This document shows positions 32,604 through 42,256 of a stretch of 64,000 nt of DNA, piece after piece (the stretch's first letter is position 1; each line of letters begins with the position of its first letter). Source of the DNA: Macrotis lagotis (taxonomy: Eukaryota; Chordata; Mammalia; Peramelemorphia; Peramelidae); contig NC_133658.1 of assembly GCF_037893015.1 (NCBI RefSeq), forward strand, positions 148,798,390 to 148,862,389, in the 5' to 3' direction. The notes beneath the pieces are model-generated. The model did not search any database and was not told the DNA's origin. It saw nothing but the letters and a program-made list of their open reading frames with translations. The translations under genes and the position numbers were made by a program.

Positions 32604-33663
32604 TCATGTGTCTCTTGAACCTCCTGTTTGATGCCCAAATTTTCTGTTTATCTCTGATCTTTTCATCAGAAATTTTTGGAATTCTTCCATTTCATTAAAT
32701 GTCCACCTTTTTCCCTGGAAGAGAAGGCTCAGCTTTGCGGGAAAGTAGATTCTTGGCTGCATTCCAAGCTCCCTTGATCTTCAAAATATCTCATTCCAGG
32801 CCCTTCGATCCCTTAAAGTTGATGCAGCCAGGTCCTGTGTGATCCTTACTGTGGCTCCTTGATATTTAAATTGTTTCTTTCTGGCTGCTTGCAGGATTTT
32901 CTCTTTTATCTGATAGTTCTGCAGTTTGGCCACAACATTCTTTGGTGTTTTCATTTTAGGATCTTTTTCTGGTGGGGATCGATGTACTCTTTTAATAACT
33001 ACTTTGTCCTCCAATTCCATGATATCAGGGCAGTTTTCCATCACTAGATCTTTTAGTATTAAGTCTAGGCTTTTTTCCTCTTCAATGTTTTCAGGAAGTC
33101 CTATAATTTTCAGGTTGCCCCTCTTCGATCTATTCTCGAGGTCAGTGGTTTTGTTTATGAGGTATTTTACATTTGCTTCTATTTTTTTCTGTTTTTTGAT
33201 TTTGTTTAACTGACTCTTGCTGTCTCATGGAATCATTAGTTTCTGTAGACTCCATTATTTTTTGGGGGGAGGAATTTTCTTCATTAACCTTTTGCAACTC
33301 CTTTCCCAATTGGTCAATTCTACTTTTGAAAGAGCTTTCCATTTGACCAATTGAGGTTTTGAGAGCATTAATTTCTTTTTGCATCTGCTCGTTTGAGGAT
33401 CTGAGAGAATTATTCTCATTTTGTAATTGTCTAATTGATGATATGAGAGATTTATTCTCTTTTTGTGTTTGTCCAATTGTACTTTCTAAGGTATTAATTG
33501 TCTCTCCCAAATTTTTAAGCTCCTTCCTTATTTCTTCAAGGAAGTCTTTCTGTGCTGGAGATCAGATTGTATTCTCCTCAGAGGTTCCAGGTCTCTCTGA
33601 GTTGGGGTCTTTCCCTTCCAGGAATTTTTCTATGGATCCACCTTTCCACTGACCCTTCTTCAT
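32604..33663 (-). pseudogene. L1 ORF1 (RNA-binding chaperone), broken
   Basis: The ancestral ORF1 has 352 codons, starting ATG at 33661-33663 (MKKGQWKGGS) and ending in SRDT-stop at 32604-32606. Roughly residues 55-150 form a coiled coil with heptad-like text (INTLESTIGQ, LISSIRQLQNENNSL, MQKEINALKTSIGQM). Residues from about 185 (RGNLKIIGLPE) match the L1 RRM, then a C-terminal domain (IKRVHRSP, ITQDLAAS, IYFPAKLSLLFQGK). L1 ORF1p forms trimers that coat L1 RNA. Lesions: TGA at codon 34 (33562-33564), one extra A in a 7-nt run (33182-33188), TGA at 32781-32783. Confidence 0.93.
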
Positions 33664-34427
33664 TATGCTAAGACCTTGAGTTGGGGGGGGGGGAGGCTGG
33701 TTCACCTGGGCTTGAGATCGCTGAAGGCTTTAGTGAGTGCAGTTTCTCTGGCTGGCTAGTAGGAAGTGCTGGTTGCCTTCTCTGGGGTGTCTGTGACCTT
33801 GGTTTGCCTGAAGGCAGGAGTTGGAACTATTGAATTCTTTTGCCTTCAATCAATGGTGGGCTTTACCCGGGCCTGAGGTGATTCCTCAGCTGGGCTGGTT
33901 CTTCTGCTCACACACCTGGGCCTGAGGCAGAAGTAATTTGCCTTTGTTTGAGGAGAGGCCTCTGTGCAATGGAGGCGTGCCCTCAGAGTTTCTCAGACCC
34001 GAGAAGCCCAGGGATGGTGTCTGCCATTCTCCTGCACTAGAATACTTCCCCCCAGCCTGGTCCCCGAGCTCCAGGGGGACAGCACCAACACCAGTGCCTC
34101 TGCTTCCCCGTGGACCCAAGCCCTCTTCATCCAGCCCCACCTCTGATCCAGCAGGTCCGGCTCTCAGGCCCTCAGACTCCCAGTTCCAATTCAGCTGTTA
34201 ATCTGGTTGATGGGGCGATCCTCTCTTGGAGCCCAGACTCACCCACTCGAATTCGTCCAAGGCTGCTGCCGGAGACAAATCCTGAGGTAGCTGTTCTTTC
34301 TCCTGGCTTTTCTTTCTGGATTTTCTGGATCGGATTTCTTTTAAGAGGTTTGTTTCATGTGATAGATGGGGAAGAGATCAGGAGACTTTAGAACTGTGCC
34401 TGTCTTCTCTCCACCATCTTGGCCGGC
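33664..34427 (-). promoter_or_regulatory. L1 5' UTR / internal promoter region
   Basis: About 760 nt, distinctly more GC-rich than the surroundings, from the intact 5' end to the ORF1 ATG. In L1 elements this region holds the internal Pol II promoter. A C-rich homopolymer (G-run on the plus strand near 33684-33694) lies close to ORF1. Short frames in it are not supported as genes. Confidence 0.8.
34414..34421 (-). promoter_or_regulatory. YY1-like site at L1 5' end
   Basis: CAAGATGG lies within the first 15 nt of the element (GCCGGCCAAGATGGTGG). Human L1 has a YY1 site of the same core at the same place, where it sets the transcription start. Confidence 0.65.
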
Positions 34428-34444
34428 TAGATATGTTTTTATTT
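34428..34444. repeat. target-site duplication of full-length L1, right
   Basis: TAGATATGTTTTTATTT, identical to 27627-27643. Confidence 0.95.
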
Positions 34445-34607
34445 ATATAAAGAGTGTTTTATAATTATCTTCAAAAAGTTCCAACTTATTTTGGAAGGTA
34501 GACTCAAGTATTTTATACTATTTGAATTTTTAAAAACCCCTAATCTTATTGGAAAAGTCCATCTTTAGTTTATTCTCATTTCAAATAATGCTGGCTCTTA
34601 GTTTTAG
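34445..34607 (-). mobile_element. old L1, middle part
   Basis: 'AGTGTTTTATAATTATCTTCAAAAAG' (in parts) matches 29481-29512 of the full-length L1, and 'AGGTAGACTCAAGTATTTTATAC' matches 29520-29545. It resumes exactly where the left part stops at 27626. Confidence 0.85.
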
Positions 34608-34624
34608 AAATATACTATTTATCA

Positions 34625-34781
34625 GGGCAGCTAGGAGTCATAGTGGGTAAAACACTGGCCCTAGAGTCAGGAGCACCTGAGTTCAAATTTGACCTCAGAT
34701 GCTTAATAATTATCTAGCTGTGTGACCTTGGACAAGTCACTTAATCCCATTGCCTTGCAACCCTCCCCCCCAAAAGAAAAT
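34625..34781 (+). mobile_element. marsupial tRNA-derived SINE inside old L1
   Basis: 'GGGCAGCTAGGAGTCATAGTGG', 'CTAGAGTCAGGAGCACCTGAG', 'TCAAATTTGACCTCAGATGC', 'TTAATAATTATCTAGC', 'CCCATTGCCTTGCAACCC' and a short A-rich tail. Perfect 17-bp target-site duplication AAATATACTATTTATCA at 34608-34624 and 34782-34798. Confidence 0.95.
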
Positions 34782-34798
34782 AAATATACTATTTATCA

Positions 34799-34969
34799 TT
34801 TGAAGAAAGGTTCGATTTATGCCAATGTGGTCTAGTTTTTTTTAAAGGAAAGAATGATGTATGTTATCAAAAGATTTTATACATCTATTGATATAATTAT
34901 GACTTTTGTTATTAATCTGGTCAATTATGTTTATAGATTTCCTATTATAAACTAGTCTTATTTTCCTGG
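34799..34969 (-). mobile_element. old L1, 5'-truncated end (RT region)
   Basis: 'TTATCAAAAGATTTTATACATC' and 'ATTGATATAATTATG' align with 30017-30060 of the full-length L1 (the [11 protein letters not shown] coding stretch). The L1 homology stops at the U6 sequence. Confidence 0.8.
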
Positions 34970-35061
34970 AAAAATATGGAATGTTTTTCAAATTTGCATA
35001 TTATTCTTGCACACGGACCATGCTAATCTTTGTATCATTTCAATTTTAGTATACATGGTGT
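34970..35061 (-). pseudogene. U6 snRNA pseudogene fused to L1
   Basis: The plus strand reads as the complement of U6: AAAATATGGAATG, AAATTTGCATATTATTCTTGC, ACGGACCATGCTAATCTT, TGTATCATTTCAATTTTAGT. It covers nearly all of U6 except about the first 11 nt, which are lost or diverged. Several substitutions and a small gap after the GATTAGCATGG core mark it as a pseudogene. Its 3' T-run abuts the 5'-truncated L1 in the same orientation, the arrangement of U6-L1 chimeras formed by template switching during L1 reverse transcription. Confidence 0.88.
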
Positions 35062-35089
35062 CAAAAATGGATGTTTAGTTTGAAAAGCT

Positions 35090-35405
35090 AAACAGAGTTT
35101 GCGTTCAACTCTGGAAGCAAAAGGAAGTCACTTTAGTTTTCTGTCTTTTGAGGAGGGGAGTAAAATGGACAGATATTACCTTAAGGAAAATAGCTTTGGA
35201 AACCTAGGTGACAAAAAACCTAGGTGATAGGCAATGAGGGCCTGAAAAAAGGAGGTAGTTATCTGAGTAGAGAGAAGAGGTTGGATGTGAGAAATGGTAT
35301 GGAGGTAAAAAACAACCAAAATTTGGCAGCTGTGTATGAGAAGCGCTATGGATAGTGCTGAAGGTATCATTTCCAGGGCCAGTCAGTGAATGTAGACAAT
35401 GCAGG
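35090..35405 (-). mobile_element. L2 LINE ORF2 fragment
   Basis: 'AGTCACTTTAGTTTTCTGTC', 'GGAGGGGAGTAAAATGGACAG', 'GCAATGAGGGCCTGAAAAAAG', 'GAGAGAAGAGGTTGGATGTG', 'AAATTTGGCAGCTGTG' are antisense to the L2 ORF2 C-terminal region. Confidence 0.7.
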
Positions 35406-36135
35406 GAGAAATTTGCTGCATCTTCACACTGAATGGAATTTCCAAAACCCTTCCCCTCCTCCTATTTTGTCTTTTTAAGTTTTCTGTGGAGGTTTTCTCC
35501 TAAACAAGAAGTCATGAAATCCTAACAGATCCAAGCCACAATATCCTCTAGCTCCTGGAAAACTTGTCCAAGGACCTGACAGGCTAGTTTTAGTACTAGT
35601 ATTTATTGTCTTTTTCAAGTCTTGGCCCAGAGCCTAGAGCCTGGTAATGCTGGGTGAGTGATTAGACATGGGACCCTCATGCATCTAACTTAAAAATCTC
35701 AATTACACCAGAAAGAGGGTTCAGTGTAACGTATGGGGTCCTGGGGACAGTCGTGTAAATAACAAACAAGGGCACTTGCTGTGATCCATTGTCCATCCCA
35801 TGAGTGGCCAGGCAGCCCTGGTCTGGGCATGGTCCCAAGCTAGCATGTGAGAAGCTGCAGGTCCATCAGATGGCAGCATCAGCCAGCTGTACAATTCTAA
35901 CACACTTGCCCTTCAGTCCTCCTCCAGAAATCATTAATTGCCACTTTCTGGGCAAATACTTAATGCAAAGAATATGACAAAAGCCCCCCTTTCACTGGGA
36001 TGACAAAAGAGTTGCTTAGAAAGTGGTAATAATGGGATAACTAGATTGCTCAAAGAGAAAGCTGGTTCCTATCAAAAAAGATTATGATGGTTTAATTTGG
36101 GGGTATCCCCTTTCTCAAAATGATAGTTAAATAAC
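35406..36135. other. no recognised feature
   Basis: Non-repetitive as far as I can see; a 60-codon frame has no domain. Confidence 0.45.
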
Positions 36136-36137
36136 TA

Positions 36138-36290
36138 TTAATAATATTAGAGTTGTGAGGCATCTTGGATTTTCTCTTCTATCTTTCCTCTCATTTTATA
36201 GAAGAGGAAAGAATTCCAGCGATGTCATATAAGCAAATTAGTAGTAGAGCTGAAGAAGACATACTGATTTTTTTCCATACTTGATGATCT
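36138..36290 (-). mobile_element. MIR-type SINE fragment
   Basis: 'CTCTCATTTTATAGAAGAGGAAAG', 'AAGCAAATTAGTAGTAGAGCTG' in minus order. Confidence 0.6.
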
Positions 36291-36361
36291 ACCTATTAGT
36301 CAGGTTTCTATAAACTAGTTGAGTTTTTAGAAGTTGCTTTCTCTCTGTTCTGAGAAATCTA

Positions 36362-36560
36362 ACTTCTGGATGTGGTAGAAGGAGCACTGCACTAAGAGTG
36401 AACCAACCTAAGCCCAAAACTTGCTTCTTGCTAACTTTGTGATCACAGGTAACCCATCTTCATCAATCTAGTTCTCATTTTCCTAATCTGGAAAAAGAGA
36501 TTTGTTTAAGAATGATCTCTAAGGGTTTTGCCCCTTATCCTCAAATCCCATCATTCTTAT
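36362..36560 (+). mobile_element. MIR-type SINE (marsupial variant)
   Basis: 'GATGTGGTAGAAGGAGCACTG', 'TGTGATCACAGGTAACCC', 'CTCATTTTCCTAATCTGG', 'GAATGATCTCTAAGGGTTTTG' show head, core and tail. Confidence 0.75.
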
Positions 36561-36689
36561 ATCTATAAATGTTGATTCAAAAAAATTAACCTTGTTGCAC
36601 CTACATCTCCTCTGTCAAATTGGGAGGTAGAACTGGCTGATCCCTAAGGGCACTAATATTCAGTATGATTAAAAGAGACACAGAGGCCA

Positions 36690-36855
36690 CTTCTATTCAG
36701 CTGAATTAAATGAGTATTTATTGAGCCACTACCCTATGCCTAGCCCTTGGTATGAAGTCCTATGGGGGACACCAACAGAGTAGAAAATATCATTTCTGTC
36801 TTGAGAGATATTTGCAGTCCAGTTGTGAAGCATAGATGTGTAAGGAGTCAAAATG
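36690..36855 (-). mobile_element. L2 LINE 3' end
   Basis: 'GAGTATTTATTGAGCCACTAC', 'CCTATGCCTAGCCCTTGG' and 'TTGCAGTCCAGTTGTG' match the complement of the L2 terminus. Confidence 0.7.
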
Positions 36856-37635
36856 ACTCTACCCCATTTTAGCTGTCAATAACTTAACTGGGTGAGCACA
36901 TGTCTCAACCAGTCAATCAAAAGGCTTTACACTAAAAAAAAAAGAGACCTTCAAATAAGAATGCTGTACACATATTATATATTCAATAGAATGATAAAAT
37001 CTTACCCTGTCCCAGAACCCAAGGGTCATCCATAAATTATCAAGGAAATTTAGCAAGGAGGTATGTTCCAGAAACTGGAGCATGTGGCTTTCCAATATGT
37101 TCCTGAGGAGGAACCAACTAGGAAGATGAAGGGGAAAGGAGAGAAACCTATTCCTTGTTCTTAGCCAGGTCTTCTCTCATCCCTCTTTGACTAGAAGAAT
37201 GCCTTTCAGCTTTAAAGTGTTCAAAGGATGTTGGACTCTTATCTTCTCATCAACATCCCAAACTGACATTCCCTGGATCAACTTGTGGCAGTGTTGGCAT
37301 TATGAGATGCCAAGAGCAGTCTAGACCTATGACTCTACAAGGAGACCACTGAAGTGATTGTACCATGTTTAAGAGAAACTCCCTGAATGGGAGAAATCTT
37401 CAAGTAACTAGGAACTGGGGGTTACCTGTTAGCCCCATATATATTCTCCAAACCTGAGTTCACTTTCCCCAGGAATATATCTATCCATCTATCATCTCTA
37501 TCTCTATCCAGTTTTGAAAAAAATGTATCATAGACTTTGGGGAGGGGGATATTTTATAGCAATTGTTTTTAATCAATTATAAATATCCCTTTCTAAAAGC
37601 TACTTAAGATTTGTTAGTAATTTTCAGTATTTAGT
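36856..37635. other. no recognised feature
   Basis: Nothing assignable; minor ATCT runs near 37485. Confidence 0.45.
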
Positions 37636-37794
37636 TTTTTTTTAGTTTTTTTTTTTGGCAAGGCAAATGGGGTTAAGTGGTTTGCCCAAGTCCACACAGC
37701 TAGGTAATTATTAAGTGTCTGAGGCCAGATTTGAACTCAGGTACTCCTGACTCCAGGGCCGGTGCTCTATCCATAGTGCCACCTAGCCTCCCCG
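37636..37794 (-). mobile_element. marsupial tRNA-derived SINE, full length
   Basis: T-rich tail, 'GGCAAGGCAAATGGGG', 'GTCCACACAGCTAGGTAATTA', 'GATTTGAACTCAGGTACTCC', 'GGGCCGGTGCTCTATCC', 'TGCCACCTAGCC'. I did not find a convincing target duplication. Confidence 0.93.
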
Positions 37795-38099
37795 GTTAAT
37801 AAGTTTCAACCATCAATCTTGAGCAAGAGCACACTAATGGAGGTGCAAGTCAATAATACTAGAGAAAGCTACCTCATTTCCCCTTAGTGTTACCCCCTAG
37901 AATCCTGAGTGGAGGATGCAGCCAGCTTATCTCCAGGAACCCACCTCTTAAGTGGGAGTAGAAAGTTGGGATGAGGATATCTTAGAACTTACATAGGTTA
38001 CAAGTATACAAATGGAGAAGGCATCTGGGCTACTCTTCATGGAGTTGAAAGGGATGAGAGTTCATGCTTAGCTCCATGGGTGCTACATGAGGAAATACA

Positions 38100-38230
38100 T
38101 TACTTACTATTTGTTGAACTTGGGTGTATCATTAAACCTCTCTGGGCTTTTAATTTCCTCATTAGTAAAATTAATGGATTAACCTAGATGGCCTATAAAA
38201 TCTCTTTCAGCTCCAAATCTATTCAAATAT
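38100..38230 (+). mobile_element. MIR-type SINE 3' half
   Basis: 'TTAAACCTCTCTGGGC', 'TAATTTCCTCATTAGTAAAATTAATGG', 'AACCTAGATGGCC', 'TCTCTTTCAGCTCCAAATC'. Confidence 0.8.
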
Positions 38231-40128
38231 ATGTATTAGAGGTCATGGATAGGAGTATATCTAGTCATTATTAAGGCTACTGACAGGAGAGACTGAAGTA
38301 TTGAAAGGAAGAAAAGAGTTAATTTAAAGAGAATGGTGATAATTATGAGAGAGAAGACTGCAGGTTCTGCCCTCAATTTACATGTGGAGATAATATAGAA
38401 AAGCTATCAGATATCCCTTCTTGTGGGCTCATTCTATGGCATGTTGGGACCCCAGGAAGTATTTAACTGCATCTCCCCTCAGGGTTCTAAGGAATGAGAG
38501 AATTCACTAAGATGGTACAGTAAGAAGAGTTGTCACATTTCAGAAATTTGTGATACACTCTCAGACATGTATGTGATAGAGTCTAGAAGAATATGGGCTC
38601 AAACTTAGAAAGTATGTTTGATAAAGAAATTCACCTTTGGTGGAATTTTACAAGGACCCTTATTTTCAAGGAGTCTGGCAGAGACTAAATACGCCTAAAT
38701 GTGAACCTCTCTGATTATTAGATTGATTTTGTAACTCAGTCTAAGAGACAGGTGTGCTCAGCTAATGAAATATCAGGGTTAGACCTGTTGATTCCTTATA
38801 TCAATTGAGGCTGAGGGAGTAAGGCACTTTTCTTAGACTAGAAAACCCTCTAGACTGTCCTCATCTTGCCTGCATGAGGCAAACAAGACAGAGATGCTCC
38901 AGAGGTGAGAGCAGAAGAATGAATGAATGATAAGAAGTTGGACTGAGAGACAGTGAGTTTGAGCTCATATAACATCCTTTGACTCATCCGAAGCAACAAT
39001 CCCACAAGGGACTTAGGGAGGCTTCCATTAGAATGCCCTGAACCTGCAAAGCTTTTAAGTGATAAAGTGACATTGTTTACATACAACTTTGGGATGTTTG
39101 CTTATTCAAGGATTTGTTGTGCTTGTTTCCTTTTAATATTGTGAGTTGATCTCAATATATTGCAGGGTAGATATAATTAAAATATTTTTTCAGAGTTTCC
39201 TGAAAAGGAGGTGCTATGAGTCAAAGGAGTGATAAAATCCCCAAACTATAACCAGGTTCTTGTTTCATGAGTCTGTGACATAAGAATTAGAAAATTTCCG
39301 AGTTTCATATTACTTATTTCAGTAAGACATGAGTGGTACAACTACCACATATGTTTTTTGGTTATTTGTAGTTTATTTTTTTTCTGCCCTCTGGTACATG
39401 TTCAGAAACAGACTTCTACATACTTTTGGTGACTGAGATAACAAACCCCCATTTTCCCTAGTCCCCAAGTGTATAGTCACTTCAACCTGAAATCACCTAA
39501 ATTCTCCTTTTGGTGTCTCTTTTTGCTACCCTCCACCTCTACCAGACTCTCCTTTTGAGGATGCTAAATTCCTAGAACTGAATCTTTTAAATAATATGTT
39601 CTATGTGACCTTTCTAGTTTTTATCAAGTCCTGGAGGGTCTCTGGAATTTTCTTAATAACTTTCTTTCTCTCAACACCTCAGCAAAGTTCCAAGTTTCTT
39701 CACAATTTCAACTAATAGTCTTCCAAATTTAATATCATCCTAGGGTTCCCTAATCCTTGTAAGAGTTCTCACAATTTTTATTGTAGGACATCTTCCAGTA
39801 ATGCACCTACTGACCTCTGATTTCTATTTTTCTCTTTGCCTTCATTCACTTAAGTGTGAATGACCTTAAATCTCTGGTATATGCTGGATGAATTCAGTTA
39901 AATTGATACTTTCTCTCAGCTTTTTAAAGTGAGAGTGAAAGATGTTCCATCAATTAAAAACCTCTTTATCTTCCTTTTCTCCATGATCACTTATGTCTAT
40001 TTTTGCAAAGGACTTCTGGAAACAAGGTCTTAAAATCATAAAGGAACTTTAGGTCCTGTGCCAGGCTGGTGGCAGGGATATTTTAGGGCAGGTAGACTCT
40101 AAGTGGTGTTTTTTTTTCAGTCAAGCCA
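38231..40128. other. no recognised feature
   Basis: Largest interval without an assignable repeat in this half of the window. Short frames (60-80 codons) show no domain; no promoter or splice pattern could be argued. Confidence 0.4.
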
Positions 40129-40129
40129 A

Positions 40130-40270
40130 CTGGACAGATGCCCATTTAGCCTGTATCTACAGAAGAGTCTTCTCATACTCAACCTCAAATGGAAAATTCA
40201 TTGTATAAGGAGGGAATTGGACTAGATGACCTCCAATGCTTTTCATAACTCTTTAAACATGATCCTAAGA
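40130..40270 (+). mobile_element. MIR-type SINE tail
   Basis: 'CTCAACCTCAAATGGAAAATTC', 'GAATTGGACTAGATGACCTCC' and 'ATGATCCTAAGAACC' match the tail of the marsupial MIR relative. Confidence 0.6.
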
Positions 40271-40404
40271 ACCCCCATACGATGAAGTTACTGTCACAAA
40301 GAATAAAAGAGACAGAAATTTTGGTTTGCAAAAAAAAAAATTAAAGCGTTCTATAAAAATTCTGCAAAGAATTCTACAGATAGAAGTAGCCTCGGAAACC
40401 ATCT

Positions 40405-40622
40405 AATGCATGGGGTCTTTAATATTTTTGTGTGTCACAAACACTTTTGGCATTCTGGTGAAGCCTAGAGTCCCCTTCTAGGAATTATGTTTTTAATTGC
40501 ACAAAATTAAAAAATCCAGTATTACAAAGGAAACCAATTATTGTGGAATATAGTTATCAACATATTACCAAACTAAGTTCATGAATCCCAGGTTAATTAA
40601 GAACCTCTGATTGAATGTAACC
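40405..40622 (+). mobile_element. hAT-like nonautonomous element
   Basis: 'TTGTGTGTCACAAACACTTTTGGC', 'ATTCTGGTGAAGCC', 'ATTATGTTTTTAATTGCAC', 'ATTACAAAGGAAACCAATTA', 'CATGAATCCCAGGTTAA' share order with 45335 and 47652. The ends (GGGTCTTTAA... and ...TTAAGAACCTCTG) look like diverged terminal inverted repeats. Confidence 0.7.
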
Positions 40623-40742
40623 CAGTCTTTTTAAAGATGGAGAAACTGAGACCCAGAGATGGGGCCAACTTAACCCAGATTACATAGATCAAAGAACTAT
40701 GACTAAAACTCCAATACTCATTCTACTGTATTACTCTACTTC
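40623..40742 (-). mobile_element. MIR-type SINE
   Basis: 'TTTTAAAGATGGAGAAACTGAG', 'ACCCAGAGATGGGGCC', 'CAGATTACATAGATCAAAG' in minus order. Confidence 0.75.
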
Positions 40743-40764
40743 CTTCCTTCTTTCCCTGCCTCTA

Positions 40765-40905
40765 ATTATAAGCTTTTCTGTTTATAATTTCCCTGAGACT
40801 TGGTTTCCACATCCTCAAATAGGGATAAAAATATCTAGCTTCCTATCTCACAGAATTGGTACGAAGATTAAATAAGACAATGTCCATGAAGATGCTTTGA
40901 CATTT
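40765..40905 (+). mobile_element. MIR SINE 3' part
   Basis: 'GAGACTTGGTTTCCACATCC', 'TCAAATAGGGATAAAAATATC', 'TCACAGAATTGGTACGAAG', 'ATTAAATAAGACAATG' follow MIR. Confidence 0.75.
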
Positions 40906-41229
40906 TCAAGTGCTGAAGTTGAACATAATAAATCTCCAGTTTCATGTGAATTAATCTTTCTTTGTTATACACTATAATGGAAATGCTTGTTTTGTTCCAC
41001 GAATTAAAAATATTAAATAAAAATAAAAAAAGAAAGAAATCTGCCAAGTGCTGACTACATATTAGCAAGCCAACTTCTTATTCTAGTTATTAATGACCTG
41101 ACCTCCATGCTCAGCTCCTTCTATTATTTCAACCTTATCTCCTTGATAGTACGTACATTCAAAGGGTGCCCCTATTGGTCTCTCCATTTTGCTTCAGAGA
41201 AGGTTGAGTTTCAGATCTAGGTGATTTTG
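40906..41229. other. no recognised feature
   Basis: Nothing assignable. Confidence 0.5.
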
Positions 41230-41365
41230 CTATTATGTGTGGAAAGGACACTGAGCATGCTAGTAGGACACCTGATTTCCAAGCCTAGAAGATTATATAA
41301 GTTATCTCCGAGCTTCAGTTTCCTCATCTGTAAAATGAAGAGGATATCACTCCAATGACCTAACT
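41230..41365 (+). mobile_element. MIR-type SINE
   Basis: 'GGAAAGGACACTGAGCATGC', 'GAGCTTCAGTTTCCTCATCTG', 'TAAAATGAAGAGGATATC'. Confidence 0.75.
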
Positions 41366-41972
41366 CATAGGGTAAAGGCAAGCAAACTACTTGGGATCCA
41401 TCTAAGTAATTGGATGCACGAACCTTGGGAGGGTTCCATCTTCCTGGTTTGTCATTGCTCTTTAAGAGTACCATTCTCCTCTAGATCTTCCAGGTGTTGC
41501 CAGATATTACTGCTAGGTCCACTGAGAATTTTCTTATTTTTTTTCCTTTTCTTAAGGCTACTGGGCAGGACTAATATGCAGTAAAACTGATTTGTGCACT
41601 CTCCAGCTCTGGCTGAGAACAACAGGCCTGCACATTAGTGGGGAGGTATTTAATGGATGATTTATAAGATGTTGGAGATAAAACTTGAAAGATACATGGG
41701 CAGCAGTGAGGTGCAACATTCTTGAGGGGCCGAGAACATTAAGTACTTGATTGGCTGAGATGATTTAGAGGGCAGCCCAGGGCAGGCGATCTGATATTGG
41801 TATGTTACTATGGTGGCTCCTCTCTCGACAGCTTCAGCCCAGGCAGGTTGCAGAGCTGGGGAAGATAGCAGTTCAGCCAGAGCCCCTAACAATAGCATCA
41901 ATAGTGGTTTTTGTGGTCTGTGAGTCACAAGATGCTCCCTTCCACCATTCTGGGTAGAGATCTCAAGACTAA
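41366..41972. other. no recognised feature
   Basis: Nothing assignable; a 106-codon minus-strand frame (41662-41982) has no domain and ends in a MIR tail. Confidence 0.4.
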
Positions 41973-41974
41973 AT

Positions 41975-42065
41975 GAGATCATATAATATCAGAGGAGATA
42001 ATATTTGTAAAGTACTTATCATAGTCCCTAGCACATAATAGATGCTATACAAATATCAGTTTTTA
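41975..42065 (+). mobile_element. MIR SINE 3' end
   Basis: 'AATATTTGTAAAGTACTTATC', 'ATAGTCCCTAGCACATAATAG', 'ATGCTATACAAATATCAG' is the MIR terminus. Confidence 0.8.
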
Positions 42066-42107
42066 CAATCATCATCATCTTCATGTACCCTGATAAAAAT
42101 TCTTTTC

Positions 42108-42256
42108 TGAAGATTTCTTTTACGAGGTATTGGGGTTGGTTAAGTGACTCGCCCAAGGTCACACAGCTAGGTAATTATTAAGTGTCTGTATTTGGACTCA
42201 GGTCCTTCTGACTACAGGACCAGTGCTCTATGCACTGTGGCATCTAGCTGCCCCCT
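42108..42256 (-). mobile_element. marsupial tRNA-derived SINE, diverged
   Basis: 'GGTTAAGTGACTCGCCC', 'GGTCACACAGCTAGGTAATTA', 'GACTCAGGTCCTTCTGAC', 'CCAGTGCTCTATGCACTGTGG', 'CATCTAGCTGCCCCC'. More substituted than the copies with clear duplications, so probably older. Confidence 0.9.

Larger units (their letters stand above)
27644..34427 (-). mobile_element. full-length L1 retrotransposon, inactivated
   Basis: A 6.8-kb non-LTR retrotransposon on the minus strand with all expected parts: 5' UTR (33664-34427), ORF1 (32604-33663), a long spacer (31831-32603), ORF2 (28018 to about 31830) and a 3' UTR with polypurine tract, AATAAA and A-rich tail (27644-28017). A perfect 17-bp target-site duplication flanks it, and the 5' end begins GCCGGCCAAGATGG, so it is not 5'-truncated. 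It landed inside an older L1. Stops, frameshifts and endonuclease motif changes show that it cannot encode a working ORF2 protein. Confidence 0.96.

Noticed and set aside
31395-34391. Plus-strand frames opposite the L1 (60-102 codons)
   Set aside because: Shadows of L1 coding and UTR sequence; antisense promoters exist in some L1s, but nothing here supports a protein.
34970-35061. Functional U6 gene
   Set aside because: No upstream PSE/TATA arrangement at the 5' side, several substitutions and a gap, and a fusion with L1; it is a pseudogene.
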